From Dickeya fangzhongdai (GTDB lineage: Bacteria > Pseudomonadota > Gammaproteobacteria > Enterobacterales > Enterobacteriaceae): a stretch of 64,000 nt of DNA. The notes under the pieces were generated by a model. It was not told the DNA's origin and did not search any database. It saw only the letters and a program-made list of their open reading frames with translations. The DNA is taken from positions 4,464,001 to 4,528,000 of the forward strand of contig NZ_CP025003.1 of the NCBI RefSeq assembly GCF_002812485.1, written 5' to 3'. Shown here piece after piece: positions 36,617-61,064 of this stretch (position 1 is its first letter; the number at the start of each line of letters is the position of its first letter). The position numbers and the translations under genes are program-made.

Positions 36617-36845
36617 TTGTCTTAACGGCAGAATCAACATGCCAGAAGGCCAGTGGTAAAAGCATTGTTTTCTTACCACTGGCCTCCCAGTTCTTACCCT
36701 GTGCTTTTTGATGTTTCTCTTTCCTGCGATAGCTCCCTTTACCTTTTGTATTCTGCTCAACACGCTGGTGAAACAGAGGGTCATGGAGCAGCGCCTCAAG
36801 TGCGTTATCTTTTATCTGCCCTTTAGTATGGCGATAATGTGACAT
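36579..36845 (-). CDS. arfA: Alternative ribosome-rescue factor A
   Basis: Rescues ribosomes stalled on non-stop mRNA by recruiting RF2, as a backup to tmRNA. The N-terminal 55 residues match E. coli ArfA closely, with [29 protein letters not shown] and NWEASGKK. The frame then runs to 88 codons with a hydrophobic tail. As in E. coli, a strong hairpin lies inside the gene right after NWEASGKK, so RNase III cleavage or termination would give a non-stop mRNA and a truncated active protein. The Shine-Dalgarno gagg lies eight bases upstream. Its position after mscL agrees with E. coli. Confidence 0.95.
   Translation of the reverse strand: MSHYRHTKGQIKDNALEALLHDPLFHQRVEQNTKGKGSYRRKEKHQKAQGKNWEASGKKTMLLPLAFWHVDSAVKTIMRFWNGYRPVV
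36648..36684 (-). promoter_or_regulatory. In-gene hairpin of arfA (RNase III / termination element)
   Basis: A perfect 12-bp stem, ggccagtggtaa / ttaccactggcc, encloses a 13-base loop within the arfA coding sequence. The equivalent E. coli hairpin makes arfA mRNA non-stop and its product a tmRNA target, which couples ArfA to tmRNA failure. It may also end mscL transcripts from the other strand. Confidence 0.88.
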
Positions 36846-36905
36846 AAATCTACCTCATTCGATGGATGTTATATTCAACGTAAATTGCCTGTTATAACAA
36901 GCGGT

Positions 36906-37292
36906 TCAGTCATCTTTAACGGAGATATTCTTCTCCAATCGCATGCCTAATGCATGCTGATAAGACCCTTTCAGAAAATCGGTATTCATTCCTGACAGCT
37001 GCAGGCGTAACTCTAGCGCCTTGAGCCGCCGGGATAAATCGGTATAGTCTGCTGATGCTGGGTCAGCCGCGCGCAGTAAATTTACCAATGTCAGCGCTTC
37101 TTTGCGATCGGATAGTTCCGGCGGCAAAAAACCGCCATTCTTCATCAGATGGTATGCGCTGCGTAGTTCAACAGGAACAGCGCTATTGTCATCCAACTGA
37201 AGCGGCTTACCGCTGCCTGGCAAATGGTCTAACTCCCCACGCTTTTGCGCCTCAATGATATGGCGCTCGGCCCATTCATCAATAGGGAACAT
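36906..37292 (-). CDS. yhdN: DUF1992 family protein YhdN
   Basis: A 128-residue protein with the DUF1992 (DnaJ-homologue subfamily C member 28-like) signature DEWAERHIIEAQKRGELDHL followed by PGSGKPLQLDD. Function unknown. The start at MFPIDEW has the strong Shine-Dalgarno gggagg. In E. coli zntR lies between arfA and yhdN; here the 60-base gap leaves no room for it. Confidence 0.93.
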   Translation of the reverse strand: MFPIDEWAERHIIEAQKRGELDHLPGSGKPLQLDDNSAVPVELRSAYHLMKNGGFLPPELSDRKEALTLVNLLRAADPASADYTDLSRRLKALELRLQLSGMNTDFLKGSYQHALGMRLEKNISVKDD

Positions 37293-37379
37293 AAAACAGC
37301 CTCCCGCACGATCTTTCATCCACATGATAGTAAATTGAAGAGAGTTCGAACAGCAACAAGGCGAGGTTTAATGAGGACG

Positions 37380-37411
37380 TAAAAAAACCGGGTTTCCCCG
37401 GCTTTTTTACG
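37380..37411. terminator. Terminator after rplQ (end of the alpha operon)
   Basis: On the minus strand a GCCGGG stem with GAAA-type loop and CCCGGT is followed by T7. Facing A and T runs make it potentially bidirectional. It lies 11 bases after the rplQ stop. Confidence 0.88.
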
Positions 37412-37421
37412 CTAGTGCAAA

Positions 37422-37838
<417 letters not shown>

Positions 37839-37854
37839 TTAACCTGTGATCCGG

Positions 37855-38844
37855 TTACTCATCAGCAATGCTTGCCGGCGGCCAGTTTTCCAGGCGCATG
37901 CCCAGAGACAGACCACGAGAAGCCAGCACGTCTTTAATCTCAGTAAGAGATTTTTTACCCAGGTTAGGCGTTTTAAGCAGTTCAACCTCGGTACGCTGTA
38001 CCAGATCACCGATGTAGTGGATAGCTTCTGCCTTAAGGCAGTTAGCAGAGCGGACAGTCAATTCAAGATCGTCAACAGGGCGCAGCAGGATCGGATCGAA
38101 TTCTGGTTTCTCTTCTTTCACTTCCGGCTGACGTACATCACGCAAGTCAACGAAAGCTTCCAATTGTTCAGCCAGAATGGTCGCCGCACGGCGGATCGCC
38201 TCTTCAGGATCGATCGTGCCATTGGTTTCCATCTCGATAACCAGCTTGTCCAGGTCGGTACGCTGTTCAACACGAGCTGCTTCAACATTGTAAGCGATAC
38301 GCTCAACAGGGCTGTAGCAAGCGTCGACTAACAGGCGACCGATCGGGCGCTCATCTTCTTCCGTATGAATACGGGCAGACGCCGGCACATAACCGCGACC
38401 ACGCTGAACTTTGATACGCATATTGATAGATGCGTTCTCATCGGTCAGATGGCAGATCACATGCTGTGGCTTGACGATTTCGACATCACCGTCGTGGGTG
38501 ATGTCGGCTGCAGTCACAGGGCCAATGCCAGATTTATTCAGGGTAAGAATAACTTCATCTTTGCCTTGAACTCTCACCGCCAGCCCTTTCAGGTTGAGCA
38601 GGATTTCCAGGATATCTTCCTGTACGCCTTCTTTGGTGCTGTACTCGTGCAGTACACCATCAATCTCAACCTCGGTCACCGCGCAACCAGGCATGGATGA
38701 AAGCAGAATACGGCGCAGTGCGTTACCAAGAGTATGGCCGAAGCCCCGCTCTAACGGCTCAAGGGTCACCTTGGCGTGCGTCGAACTGACTTGCTCGATA
38801 TCTACCAGGCGCGGTTTTAGAAACTCTGTCACAGAACCCTGCAT
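37855..38844 (-). CDS. rpoA: RNA polymerase alpha subunit
   Basis: The 329-residue alpha subunit nucleates RNA polymerase assembly and contacts UP elements and activators. The N-terminal domain (about 1-235) contains [21 protein letters not shown] flexible linker (KEEKPEF region) joins it to the C-terminal domain, which contains [20 protein letters not shown] and the helix-hairpin-helix [16 protein letters not shown]. The sequence is almost identical to E. coli. It is 25 bases after rpsD. Confidence 0.99.
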
Positions 38845-38869
38845 TGTGTCCTCTCTTTGGTACTAAGCT

Positions 38870-39508
<639 letters not shown>

Positions 39509-39520
39509 CTAAAAGCGGCG

Positions 39521-39913
<393 letters not shown>

Positions 39914-39926
39914 TCAATCACCCCGA

Positions 39927-40396
<470 letters not shown>

Positions 40397-40430
40397 CAAT
40401 CCAACTTTGCAAGAAAAATATGCGAGATAA

Positions 40431-40571
<141 letters not shown>

Positions 40572-40581
40572 CTAAACCTAA

Positions 40582-41913
40582 TTAGCGGCTATAGCCTTTC
40601 AGGTTTGCCTTCTTCAATGCAGACTCGTACTGACTTGACATCAGCAAGGTTTGCACTTGAGCCATAAAGTCCATGATCACAACAACAACGATCAATAATG
40701 ACGTACCACCGAAGTAGAACGGCACTTTCATTGCGTCACGCATGAACTCCGGGATGAGGCAGATAAAAGTAATGTACATCGCACCGACCAGAGTCAGGCG
40801 GGTCATCACTTTATCAATATACTTCGCCGTTTGCTCTCCCGGACGAATTCCTGGCACGAATGCACCGGACTTCTTCAGGTTATCTGCTGTTTCACGCGGG
40901 TTGAACACCAACGCAGTGTAGAAGAAACAGAAGAAGATGATTGCAGATGCATAGAGTAACACATAAAGCGGTTGCCCAGGCTGCAGATACAGCGAAATAG
41001 TTGTCAGCCAGTTCCAACCAGTACCGCCCCCGAACCAAGATGCAATGGTTGCAGGGAACAGGATAATACTGGAAGCGAAGATAGCCGGGATAACCCCTGC
41101 CATATTCACTTTCAGCGGTAAATGCGTACTCTGTGCTGCGTATACGCGACGTCCTTGCTGACGTTTGGCGTAGTTAACAACGATACGACGCTGACCACGC
41201 TCAATAAACACCACAAAAAACGTTACTGCGAATACCAGCACTGCAACCAACAGCAACAGGAGGAAGTGCAGATCGCCTTGCCGCGCTTGCTCGATAGTAT
41301 GGCCAATGGCCGGCGGTAATCCCGCAACAATACCGGCAAAGATTATAATCGAGATACCGTTGCCGATACCCCGTTCAGTAATCTGCTCGCCCAGCCACAT
41401 CAAGAACATTGTCCCGGTAACCAGACTGACAACAGCGGTGAAATAAAATGCAAAGCCCGGATTAATCACCAGTCCTTGCATTCCAGGCATATTCGGCAAA
41501 CCGGTAGCAATACCGATTGACTGAAATATTGCCAACACCAAAGTGCCGTAACGGGTGTACTGACTGATTTTACGTCGGCCAGCCTCCCCTTCCTTCTTAA
41601 TTTCCGCCAGAGCCGGGTGAACCACCGTCAACAACTGAATGATGATGGATGCCGAAATATACGGCATGATTCCCAGAGCGAAAATCGAAGCACGGCTGAG
41701 AGCACCACCAGAGAACATGTTAAACATTTCAATGATGGTGCCGCGCTGTTGTTCGAGCAATTTGGCAAGCACAGTGGCATCAATACCAGGAATCGGAATA
41801 AAAGAGCCAATACGGAAAACAATCAACGCACCGATAACAAACAACAGTCTGCGTTTCAGTTCGCCAACTCCGCCTTTAGCACTTTGAAAATCTAATCCTG
41901 GTTGTTTAGCCAT
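40582..41913 (-). CDS. secY: Protein translocase subunit SecY
   Basis: Central pore of the SecYEG inner-membrane translocon. The 443-residue protein has about ten membrane segments. The plug and lateral gate region is near the N-terminus ([10 protein letters not shown]). It keeps [19 protein letters not shown] and the cytoplasmic C5 loop [20 protein letters not shown]. It is embedded in the spc operon after rplO with a 7-base gap. Confidence 0.98.
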   Translation of the reverse strand: MAKQPGLDFQSAKGGVGELKRRLLFVIGALIVFRIGSFIPIPGIDATVLAKLLEQQRGTIIEMFNMFSGGALSRASIFALGIMPYISASIIIQLLTVVHPALAEIKKEGEAGRRKISQYTRYGTLVLAIFQSIGIATGLPNMPGMQGLVINPGFAFYFTAVVSLVTGTMFLMWLGEQITERGIGNGISIIIFAGIVAGLPPAIGHTIEQARQGDLHFLLLLLVAVLVFAVTFFVVFIERGQRRIVVNYAKRQQGRRVYAAQSTHLPLKVNMAGVIPAIFASSIILFPATIASWFGGGTGWNWLTTISLYLQPGQPLYVLLYASAIIFFCFFYTALVFNPRETADNLKKSGAFVPGIRPGEQTAKYIDKVMTRLTLVGAMYITFICLIPEFMRDAMKVPFYFGGTSLLIVVVVIMDFMAQVQTLLMSSQYESALKKANLKGYSR

Positions 41914-41920
41914 CTGCTAC

Positions 41921-43054
<1,134 letters not shown>

Positions 43055-43059
43055 CTACC

Positions 43060-43422
<363 letters not shown>

Positions 43423-43956
43423 TTACTTCTTCTTAGCCTCTTTGGTACGCACGACTTCATCGGCGTAACGGACACCTTTGCCTTTGTAAGGCTCAGGACG
43501 ACGGTAAGCACGCAGGTCAGCCGCTACCTGACCGATCAGCTGTTTATCCGCACCTTTCAGTACGATTTCAGTCTGAGACGGACATTCAGCAGTAATGCCT
43601 GCAGGCAGTTCGTGATCGATCGGGTGAGAGAAGCCCAGGGCCAAATTCACCACATTACCTTTCACGGCTGCACGATAACCTACACCTACCAATTGCAGCT
43701 TTTTGGTGAAGCCTTCGGTAACACCGATAACCATGCTGTTCAACAGAGCGCGAGTAGTCCCGGCCTGAGCCCAGCCATCGGCAAAACCTTCGCGCGGGGC
43801 GAAAGTCAGCACGTTATCAGCTTGTTTAACTTCGACAGCGGCATTGATCTCACGAACCAACTCGCCGTTTTTACCCTTGATCGAAATATCCTGACCGTTG
43901 AGTTTTACCTCTACGCCGGCAGGAATGACGACGGGTGCTTTTGCAACACGAGACAT
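43423..43956 (-). CDS. rplF: 50S ribosomal protein L6
   Basis: The 177-residue protein has two similar folds and ends [17 protein letters not shown] plus a Lys-rich tail. It sits at the base of the factor-binding stalk. It lies 13 bases after rpsH. Confidence 0.99.
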   Translation of the reverse strand: MSRVAKAPVVIPAGVEVKLNGQDISIKGKNGELVREINAAVEVKQADNVLTFAPREGFADGWAQAGTTRALLNSMVIGVTEGFTKKLQLVGVGYRAAVKGNVVNLALGFSHPIDHELPAGITAECPSQTEIVLKGADKQLIGQVAADLRAYRRPEPYKGKGVRYADEVVRTKEAKKK

Positions 43957-43969
43957 TCTTCCCTCCCGA

Positions 43970-44368
<399 letters not shown>

Positions 44369-44395
44369 TTACTCCCGTGATTCAATTGGTGACAA

Positions 44396-46013
<1,618 letters not shown>

Positions 46014-46043
46014 TCATTAATACCCCAGAATCGAGGGCGCAGC

Positions 46044-46049
46044 ATTATA
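46044..46049 (-). promoter_or_regulatory. -10 element of the spc operon promoter
   Basis: On the minus strand a perfect TATAAT followed by GCTGCGCCC lies 78 bases upstream of rplN and just downstream of the S10 operon terminator. No good -35 hexamer is visible at the right spacing, so the upstream half is uncertain. Confidence 0.65.
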
Positions 46050-46072
46050 ACACCACTTATCGACTGTGGGTA

Positions 46073-46106
46073 GAAAAAATAAACGGCCCTTTACAGAGCC
46101 GTTTAT
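46073..46106 (-). terminator. Terminator at the end of the S10 operon
   Basis: On the minus strand the stem AAACGGC / GCCGTTT with a 10-base loop is followed by ATTTTTTCT. It lies 24 bases after the rpsQ stop, in the 165-base gap before rplN. Confidence 0.85.
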
Positions 46107-46130
46107 TATCAAGAGAAGAGCAATACTCTA

Positions 46131-46986
<856 letters not shown>

Positions 46987-46999
46987 TCAGCGACTCTCC

Positions 47000-48060
<1,061 letters not shown>

Positions 48061-48065
48061 CTACC

Positions 48066-48347
<282 letters not shown>

Positions 48348-48360
48348 TTATCCTCTAAAA

Positions 48361-50757
<2,397 letters not shown>

Positions 50758-50777
50758 TCAATCGCTCAATGACCTGA

Positions 50778-51269
<492 letters not shown>

Positions 51270-51297
51270 ATTATACGTAAATTTGCTCAGGAAGCAA
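51270..51297 (-). promoter_or_regulatory. S10 operon promoter
   Basis: On the minus strand TTGCTT (51292-51297) and TATAAT (51270-51275) are 16 bases apart, followed by GCGCGGGC. The arrangement is close to the E. coli S10 promoter. Confidence 0.85.
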
Positions 51298-51378
51298 TCG
51301 AAAGTTAGAGGTGGTGTTTTATTCACCAGCTAACGACTGAACAACAGCCGTATCGCAGAGAATGTCGGGTGGAAAAAA

Positions 51379-51852
51379 TCACTCTTCTTTCAATTGCGTT
51401 TGCAGGTAGTTTTGGATACCCAGACGCGCAATCAGTTCCAGTTCGGTTTCCAGCCAGTCGATGTGCTCTTCTTCATCAGCGAGCACCTCAATCATCAGAT
51501 CGCGACTGACATAATCCCTCACCGAGTCGGCATAGGAGATCGCCTCGCGTAAATCCCTCGCACCTTCAAGTTCCAGCGCCAGGTCTGAACGCAGCATCTC
51601 TTCGATGTCTTCGCCGATATTGAGTTTGCCAAGATCCTGCAGATTAGGGACACCTTCCAGAAAAAGGATACGCTCGATATAACGATCCGCGTGTTTCATT
51701 TCGTCAATCGACTCATGATACTCATGATCGTTAAGACGTTTGAGTCCCCAGTTTTTGAACATGCGGGCATGAAGGAAATACTGGTTGATTGCAACCAGCT
51801 CGTTACCCAACAGTTTGTTCAGATGTGTAATGACATTTTTATCGCCTTTCAT
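51379..51852 (-). CDS. bfr: Bacterioferritin
   Basis: Haem-containing iron-storage protein of 24 subunits. The 157-residue protein starts [20 protein letters not shown]. The di-iron ligands lie in [31 protein letters not shown] and [14 protein letters not shown] methionine in the [14 protein letters not shown] region would be expected as haem ligand from the family position near 52 and was not individually verified. It follows bfd on the same strand. Confidence 0.97.
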   Translation of the reverse strand: MKGDKNVITHLNKLLGNELVAINQYFLHARMFKNWGLKRLNDHEYHESIDEMKHADRYIERILFLEGVPNLQDLGKLNIGEDIEEMLRSDLALELEGARDLREAISYADSVRDYVSRDLMIEVLADEEEHIDWLETELELIARLGIQNYLQTQLKEE

Positions 51853-51926
51853 GACTCAGCTCCTCCGCTCCAGTACTAAAAAGTGTAGAAGCGACCAACA
51901 CAGAGTCAAAAGAATGCCCTTATCAC

Positions 51927-52121
51927 TTATGCGACTTTATACAATTCCGCATTTTTTGCTGTTTCTTCTTCCAGGATCAACCTGGCCTGACGGATGCATT
52001 TACCACACTCCGTCCCAACCGGCACAAACTGCTTCAATTGCTTCAACGACTGGGGCTGATGCTGACGAACGACCTGTCGAATGACTTTGTCGGAAACGGC
52101 ATTGCACAGACAGACATACAT
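51927..52121 (-). CDS. bfd: Bacterioferritin-associated ferredoxin
   Basis: A 64-residue [2Fe-2S] protein that reduces the bacterioferritin core to release iron. The four cysteines are in VCLC and ECGKC, the BFD pattern CxC plus CxxC. The start at MYVCLCNAV matches E. coli; an ATG five codons upstream is possible. It is 74 bases upstream of bfr, giving a bfd-bfr unit. In E. coli bfd is iron-regulated; I could not confirm a Fur box. Confidence 0.95.
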   Translation of the reverse strand: MYVCLCNAVSDKVIRQVVRQHQPQSLKQLKQFVPVGTECGKCIRQARLILEEETAKNAELYKVA

Positions 52122-52197
52122 ATGCGGATAACTCATTTTTTAACCAATTACACGCATTGTAAATAAGAATGGTTTGTATTTCAATTCTTCTCTGGAG

Positions 52198-52230
52198 AAT
52201 AAAAAAAGGGTACCGAAGTACCCTTTTTCT
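52198..52230. terminator. Terminator after tufA
   Basis: A stem aaagggtac / gtacccttt with loop cgaa is flanked by A and T runs. It lies 20 bases after the tufA stop and works in either direction. Confidence 0.9.
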
Positions 52231-52249
52231 TCATTTTAGCTATCGGCAA

Positions 52250-53449
<1,200 letters not shown>

Positions 53450-53505
53450 TCAAATGCTCTCCCCTAACGGAGAGAGCACGGGATCAATGTGTTGTTAAAC
53501 CCGAA

Positions 53506-55629
<2,124 letters not shown>

Positions 55630-55712
55630 CTATTCCTAGGGCGTTCAAAGTAGTAAACCCGGGCGGGTCAGCCTTTGAAGCGCCCGCCGGGTTATTAACG
55701 TCTACGCAGGGA

Positions 55713-56198
<486 letters not shown>

Positions 56199-56279
56199 TT
56201 AATTCAGGATTGTCCAAAACTCTACGAGTTTAGTTTGACATTAAAGTTAAAACGTTTGGCCTTACTTAACGGAGAACCA

Positions 56280-56654
<375 letters not shown>

Positions 56655-56736
56655 TCAAAAAGCTCCTGGTTTTTGCTTCGTAAACACGTAATAAATCACC
56701 CCATACCAACACAGAGGCAAAGTATGAGGACGCAGA

Positions 56737-56765
56737 ATTTTAGGGCTGGCCGGGTAAGGAGTCAA
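56737..56765 (-). promoter_or_regulatory. str operon promoter
   Basis: On the minus strand TTGACT (56760-56765) and TAAAAT (56737-56742) are separated by 17 bases. It lies 83 bases upstream of rpsL, in the 132-base gap after tusB. Confidence 0.85.
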
Positions 56766-56786
56766 GAAATATACAAAAAGGCGAAA

Positions 56787-57074
56787 TTACCAGGCCAGTT
56801 GCCGGGAATGCAGGGCAGTTAATTGCACAAATTCAGTATAGTCAATCAACACAATTGTGGTGGAAATTTGCGCAATCAGGCCCCGAGCCTCAACATCCTC
56901 TTTCAGGGCATGCACTGTCGCGCCGGAGGATAACAGACGCTCGCCGCCGGGCGTGCCGGCCAGCGCGGCAATCACGCCGTCCTGCAGCAGCAGAATGGCA
57001 TCGCCGTCGCCGACGTTGCGCAGCAGCGCATCCAGGTCGGTATGGTAAGGTGAATGAGCCAGAGTATGCAGCAT
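56787..57074 (-). CDS. tusB: tRNA 2-thiouridine synthesis protein TusB
   Basis: Subunit of the TusBCD sulfur-relay complex that passes sulfur toward MnmA for s2U34 of tRNA. The 95-residue protein starts MLHTLAHSPYHTDLDALL and ends with QLAW, as in E. coli. Five upstream in-frame codons overlapping tusC were not used. It lies 11 bases after tusC. Confidence 0.95.
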   Translation of the reverse strand: MLHTLAHSPYHTDLDALLRNVGDGDAILLLQDGVIAALAGTPGGERLLSSGATVHALKEDVEARGLIAQISTTIVLIDYTEFVQLTALHSRQLAW

Positions 57075-57085
57075 GGGGTCACCGG

Positions 57086-57445
57086 TCAAAAGGTCAGGAC
57101 GGTATCGTAAGTGTTCAGCGTGGCGCGTAGCGCATCGGCCGCCAGCGGCTCCACATCCAGCACCCAGCGGGTTTCCGCCGGGATCCCACGCTGACGCGCT
57201 GACGCCTCGCAGACATAGCAGCGTTCAACGTCATACAACGGCAGCACCCCGAAGGTGGCGATATAGTTGCGCATCAGGATCAGATCCGGCCGCTGGTTTG
57301 GGAGAAGCTGGAACACGCCGTCAGCGATAAAGAAAACCCCGATATCCTCGGTCAGCGCCGACATCGCCAGCAAGGCGTCCAGCCCTTCCCGACCGGCAGA
57401 CGAACCATGAGGCGCCTGGGTAAATACGAAAGCAACTCGCTTCAT
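57086..57445 (-). CDS. tusC: tRNA 2-thiouridine synthesis protein TusC
   Basis: The 119-residue DsrF-like subunit of TusBCD starts [21 protein letters not shown]. No catalytic cysteine is expected in this subunit. It lies between tusD and tusB. Confidence 0.96.
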   Translation of the reverse strand: MKRVAFVFTQAPHGSSAGREGLDALLAMSALTEDIGVFFIADGVFQLLPNQRPDLILMRNYIATFGVLPLYDVERCYVCEASARQRGIPAETRWVLDVEPLAADALRATLNTYDTVLTF

Positions 57446-57460
57446 CTTATTCCCCTGCGG

Positions 57461-57850
57461 CTAAAACTGAACGACGCGATCGCAGCGCAGTACCGACTGC
57501 GACAGTTCGCCTAATCCGCTCAGGGTAAACCCCGGCTGGAGATTCGCCCCCGCCAACTGTAACTGTTCCGCCTGCTGCGCGTCAGTCACGCCGCGACGCA
57601 GCGCCGCCGCCACGCATACATTGAGTTCCACCTGATGGGTCTGCGCCAGTTGCCGCCAGGCCCGCACCAGATCAAACTCGTCGCTGGCCGGCGCGGTAAG
57701 CTGGTTGGCGTTCAATACCCCTTCACGGTAGAAGAAAACGCTCTGCAGCCGATATCCTTGCGTCAGCAAAGCCTGCGCGAACTGAAACGCGCTGCTGGCT
57801 TGCTGCGTGCCATAGGCGGGCCCGGTCACCAGCAGGCAGTAACTCAGCAT
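57461..57850 (-). CDS. tusD: Sulfurtransferase TusD
   Basis: The 129-residue DsrE-like subunit of TusBCD contains the active-site cysteine in [13 protein letters not shown] (E. coli Cys78 region). Its ATG overlaps the yheO stop by one base (TAATG). Confidence 0.96.
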   Translation of the reverse strand: MLSYCLLVTGPAYGTQQASSAFQFAQALLTQGYRLQSVFFYREGVLNANQLTAPASDEFDLVRAWRQLAQTHQVELNVCVAAALRRGVTDAQQAEQLQLAGANLQPGFTLSGLGELSQSVLRCDRVVQF

Positions 57851-58572
57851 TAACGATCGTGCCCGCTGAAGTCGCCGCTCTTGAACTGACGGATATAGAG
57901 GTAGACGGTGTGCTTGGAAATATTCAGCCGGTCGGCCACCTGATTGATGGCGTCCTTGATATCAAAGATGCCTTTCTCATAGAGATTGAGCACAATCTGG
58001 CGGTTCTTGGCATTGTTGGAGACGTTGCGATCGGCGTTCACCTCTTCGATGGTGAATTCCAGCGTCTGCGCCACCAGCTCATCCACCGAAGACGCAAAGT
58101 TGACGGAGGATGCCACTTCCTTGATTTCAGGCGGCATGAAGGTTTGCATGATCTGCGAGAAGGGGACGTCGAGATTCATATTGATGCACAAAAGCCCGAT
58201 CACGCGCTGTTCGCGGTTGCGGATAGCGATGGTTACCGACTTCATCAATACACCGCTTTTGGCGCGGGTGAAATACGCTCTGGAAACGCTGCTGTCTTCG
58301 CCTGCCATATCGTGCAGCATGCGCAACGCCAGATCGGTAATGGGTGAGCCGATTTTCCGTCCGGTGTGCTCGCCATTGGCGATACGGACCGCCGAGCATT
58401 TCAGGTCGTCCAGCGAGTGCAGCACGATTTCGCAATGATCGCCGATCAGCATCGCCAGACCGTCGACCACTGCTTCATACGATTTCAGGATTTCATAATC
58501 CGTCTGCGTGAACGGACGCTGGTCCAGCAAATCAAGGTCATTGGATTCGCCAGTAACAAGCGAAGTAGACAT
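57850..58572 (-). CDS. yheO: YheO-like PAS/HTH transcriptional regulator
   Basis: The 240-residue protein has an N-terminal YheO-type PAS-like domain ([39 protein letters not shown]) and a C-terminal helix-turn-helix ([20 protein letters not shown]). It is nearly identical to E. coli YheO over most of its length. The target genes are not known. It heads the yheO-tusDCB run. In E. coli the next gene is fkpA; here eptA-pmrAB intervenes. Confidence 0.95.
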   Translation of the reverse strand: MSTSLVTGESNDLDLLDQRPFTQTDYEILKSYEAVVDGLAMLIGDHCEIVLHSLDDLKCSAVRIANGEHTGRKIGSPITDLALRMLHDMAGEDSSVSRAYFTRAKSGVLMKSVTIAIRNREQRVIGLLCINMNLDVPFSQIMQTFMPPEIKEVASSVNFASSVDELVAQTLEFTIEEVNADRNVSNNAKNRQIVLNLYEKGIFDIKDAINQVADRLNISKHTVYLYIRQFKSGDFSGHDR

Positions 58573-58682
58573 GGCAGGCACCACCCTCAACGTCATTTAT
58601 CATCGTATTGACAGGATTATCAGTCTATCAAATAACCCTTGCGTCGTCCTTTGTATTTCATGGCCGGACCAGCGTCACCTCT

Positions 58683-58699
58683 CTTAAGGTTGATTTAAT
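58683..58699 (+). promoter_or_regulatory. PmrA box upstream of eptA
   Basis: CTTAAG-N5-TTTAAT fits the PmrA consensus (C/T)TTAA(G/T)-N5-(C/T)TTAA(G/T) without mismatch. It lies 56 bases upstream of the chosen eptA start, and a -10-like CATATT follows about 20 bases later. It implies that PmrA controls its own operon together with lipid A modification. Confidence 0.8.
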
Positions 58700-58755
58700 T
58701 TATGCGGTTTAGAGTGCGACACATCATATTTCCCCCGCATGGATGGCTATCCGCA

Positions 58756-60399
58756 ATGTTTAAAATGTCTCGCCTCTCCCGCCCGGTCTGGAGCAGCTTT
58801 ACCTATAATCTGGTGTTCGCTGCCTTCATTACCCTGATACAAAATATCGCCTACTACCGCCAGGTTTCGCATCTGGTCGCTATCAACACCTGGCGGGATG
58901 GATTATTCCTGGCCACCATGCCCGTCGTCATTTTCGCGGTACTGAATATTTTGTTCACCCTGTTGGCGATTTCCTGGCTGCGTCAGGGCGTGGTCGCCCT
59001 GCTGTTGGTGGGCGGCGCGGCGGTACAATATTTCATGATCAACTACGGCATCATCATCGACCGCACCATGATGCAAAACGTGTTTGAAACCAACATGGCG
59101 GAATCGATGGCGCTGGTGACGCCGCAGTACCTGCTCTGGTTGACGCTGCTGGGCCTTGTTCCCGCGCTGGGCGCGCTGTGGGTTAAAATCAAACCGACGC
59201 CGATAAGCTGGATAGCGATTGGCTCCCGCTGCTTCAGCATCCTGATGTCGATTGTCGCCATTCTGCTGGTCGCCACCTTTTTCTATAAAGATTACGCCTC
59301 GCTGATGCGAAATAATAAGGAGCTGGTGAAATCGCTGACCCCCAGCAATATTATTTTCGCCAACATTTCCTATTACCGTCATCACGCGCAAGCCAATTTA
59401 CCGCTGGTGCAAATTGGGCTGGATGCGCATAAAAAGCCGCTGCCGAATGATGATGCCAAAAAGAATCTGGTGATTCTGGTGGTGGGGGAAACCTCCCGTG
59501 CCGAGAACTTTTCGCTCGGCGGCTACAGCAAACCCACCAACCCGCGGCTGGCCAACGACAATGTGATCTATTTCAGTCAGACGGCGTCCTGCGGCACCTC
59601 CACCGGGGTTTCCGTTCCCTGCATGTTCTCCAACATGCCGCGCGCCGGCTACGATGAACAACTGGCCGCCCATCAGGAAGGATTGCTGGATGTGCTGCAG
59701 CACGCCGGCGTCAACGTGCGCTGGCAGGAGAACGACGGCGGCTGCAAAGGCGCCTGCGATCGCGTGCCGAGCACGGATATCACCGCGCTGAATCTGCCCG
59801 GCCAGTGCATTGATGGGGAATGCCATGACGAGGCATTGTTCAGCGGCGTCGAAGATTACATCAATCAGCTGAACAACGACGGCATCATTGTGCTGCATAC
59901 GATGGGCAGCCACGGGCCGGCCTATTATCAGCGCTATCCCGACGCCTTTCGAAAATTCACCCCAACCTGCGATACCAATCAGATCCAGACATGCTCGCGA
60001 GAATCATTAATCAATACTTACGATAATACGATTCTCTACGTAGACTATATTGTTGATAAGGCAATTAATGTCTTGAAAGGGCATCAGGATAAATTTAACA
60101 CCGCTTTGGTTTATCTTTCCGACCACGGCGAGTCACTGGGCGAAGACGGGATTTACCTGCACAGCATGCCGTACGCGGTCGCGCCCACACAACAAACTCA
60201 TATCCCGATGCTGATGTGGCTTTCCGGCGGCTATCAGCAACAGTTTTCCATCGACGACAGTTGCATGCGCAAGCAGGCCGGTCAGCAACGTTTTTCCCAG
60301 GACAATCTGTTCCATACCGTTCTGGGCATGTTTAACATTGCGACAGCGGAATATCAGGCGCCGCTTGATATTCTTCAACCGTGTCGGGGCACTTCATGA
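58756..60399 (+). CDS. eptA: Lipid A phosphoethanolamine transferase
   Basis: Inner-membrane enzyme with a periplasmic catalytic domain that adds phosphoethanolamine to lipid A, which lowers sensitivity to cationic peptides. The protein is 547 residues, the E. coli length. About five N-terminal membrane segments (1-180) precede the alkaline-phosphatase-like domain. Metal ligand E245 is in [10 protein letters not shown] and the nucleophile T283 in [12 protein letters not shown], flanked by C279 and C289. [10 protein letters not shown] carries further zinc ligands. I chose the ATG at 58756 because an upstream ATG (58702) lies only 3 bases past the PmrA box, probably before the transcript starts. 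It overlaps pmrA by four bases. Confidence 0.95.
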   Translation: MFKMSRLSRPVWSSFTYNLVFAAFITLIQNIAYYRQVSHLVAINTWRDGLFLATMPVVIFAVLNILFTLLAISWLRQGVVALLLVGGAAVQYFMINYGIIIDRTMMQNVFETNMAESMALVTPQYLLWLTLLGLVPALGALWVKIKPTPISWIAIGSRCFSILMSIVAILLVATFFYKDYASLMRNNKELVKSLTPSNIIFANISYYRHHAQANLPLVQIGLDAHKKPLPNDDAKKNLVILVVGETSRAENFSLGGYSKPTNPRLANDNVIYFSQTASCGTSTGVSVPCMFSNMPRAGYDEQLAAHQEGLLDVLQHAGVNVRWQENDGGCKGACDRVPSTDITALNLPGQCIDGECHDEALFSGVEDYINQLNNDGIIVLHTMGSHGPAYYQRYPDAFRKFTPTCDTNQIQTCSRESLINTYDNTILYVDYIVDKAINVLKGHQDKFNTALVYLSDHGESLGEDGIYLHSMPYAVAPTQQTHIPMLMWLSGGYQQQFSIDDSCMRKQAGQQRFSQDNLFHTVLGMFNIATAEYQAPLDILQPCRGTS

Positions 60400-61064
60400 A
60401 ACTTTTGATTGTTGAAGATGATACGTTGTTACAGGAAGGATTATTGCAGGCGATGCGCAACGAAGGGTATGTCTGCGATTGCGCTTCCACCGCCAAAGAA
60501 GCGGATGCCCTGATCACCAGCGCCCACTACAGCCTGGTGGTGCTGGATCTGGGGTTGCCGGATGAAGATGGCCTCACCCTGCTAAACCGCTGGCGGCGGA
60601 ACCACTACCAGCAACCGGTGTTAATCCTGACCGCCCGCGACACGGTGGACGATCGCGTTACCGGGCTGGACGTCGGCGCAGACGATTACATGATAAAACC
60701 CTTTGCGCTGAGCGAATTTCAGGCGCGGGTCCGCGCACTGATCCGCCGCCATCAGGGATCCAGCGACAGCTGGATCCGGGTAGACAACATCACGCTCGAT
60801 CTCAACAATCAACAGGTCATGCTGGACGATAAACCCATCGTCCTGACCCCCAAAGAGTTCGCCATTCTGTCCCGGCTGATCCTCAAGGCCGGTTCACAGG
60901 TACACCGCGAAGTGCTGCATCAGGACCTTTACAGCTGGGACGACGACCCCTCCTCCAATTCGCTGGAAGTGCATATCCACAACCTACGGCAGAAGATCGG
61001 CAAAAATCGGATTAAGACCCTGCGCGGTTTCGGCTATCTGCTGACCAAGGGTGATCAGACATGA
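60396..61064 (+). CDS. pmrA: Response regulator PmrA (BasR)
   Basis: OmpR-family activator of envelope modification genes. The 222-residue protein has a receiver domain (1-120) with phosphoacceptor D51 in [12 protein letters not shown] and conserved DDYMIKPF. A winged-helix DNA-binding domain follows ([34 protein letters not shown]). The start overlaps the eptA stop (ATGA); the end overlaps pmrB by four bases. The very close match to E. coli BasR and a PmrA box upstream support the call. Confidence 0.95.
   Translation: MKLLIVEDDTLLQEGLLQAMRNEGYVCDCASTAKEADALITSAHYSLVVLDLGLPDEDGLTLLNRWRRNHYQQPVLILTARDTVDDRVTGLDVGADDYMIKPFALSEFQARVRALIRRHQGSSDSWIRVDNITLDLNNQQVMLDDKPIVLTPKEFAILSRLILKAGSQVHREVLHQDLYSWDDDPSSNSLEVHIHNLRQKIGKNRIKTLRGFGYLLTKGDQT

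Noticed and set aside
52137..52190. A Fur box upstream of bfd
   Set aside because: The AT-rich stretch matches the 19-base Fur consensus too poorly by eye to support a call; only a matrix scan or binding test could decide.
58702..58755. An upstream ATG giving eptA 18 more residues
   Set aside because: It lies 3 bases past the PmrA box, where transcription has probably not started, and the shorter protein equals the family length.
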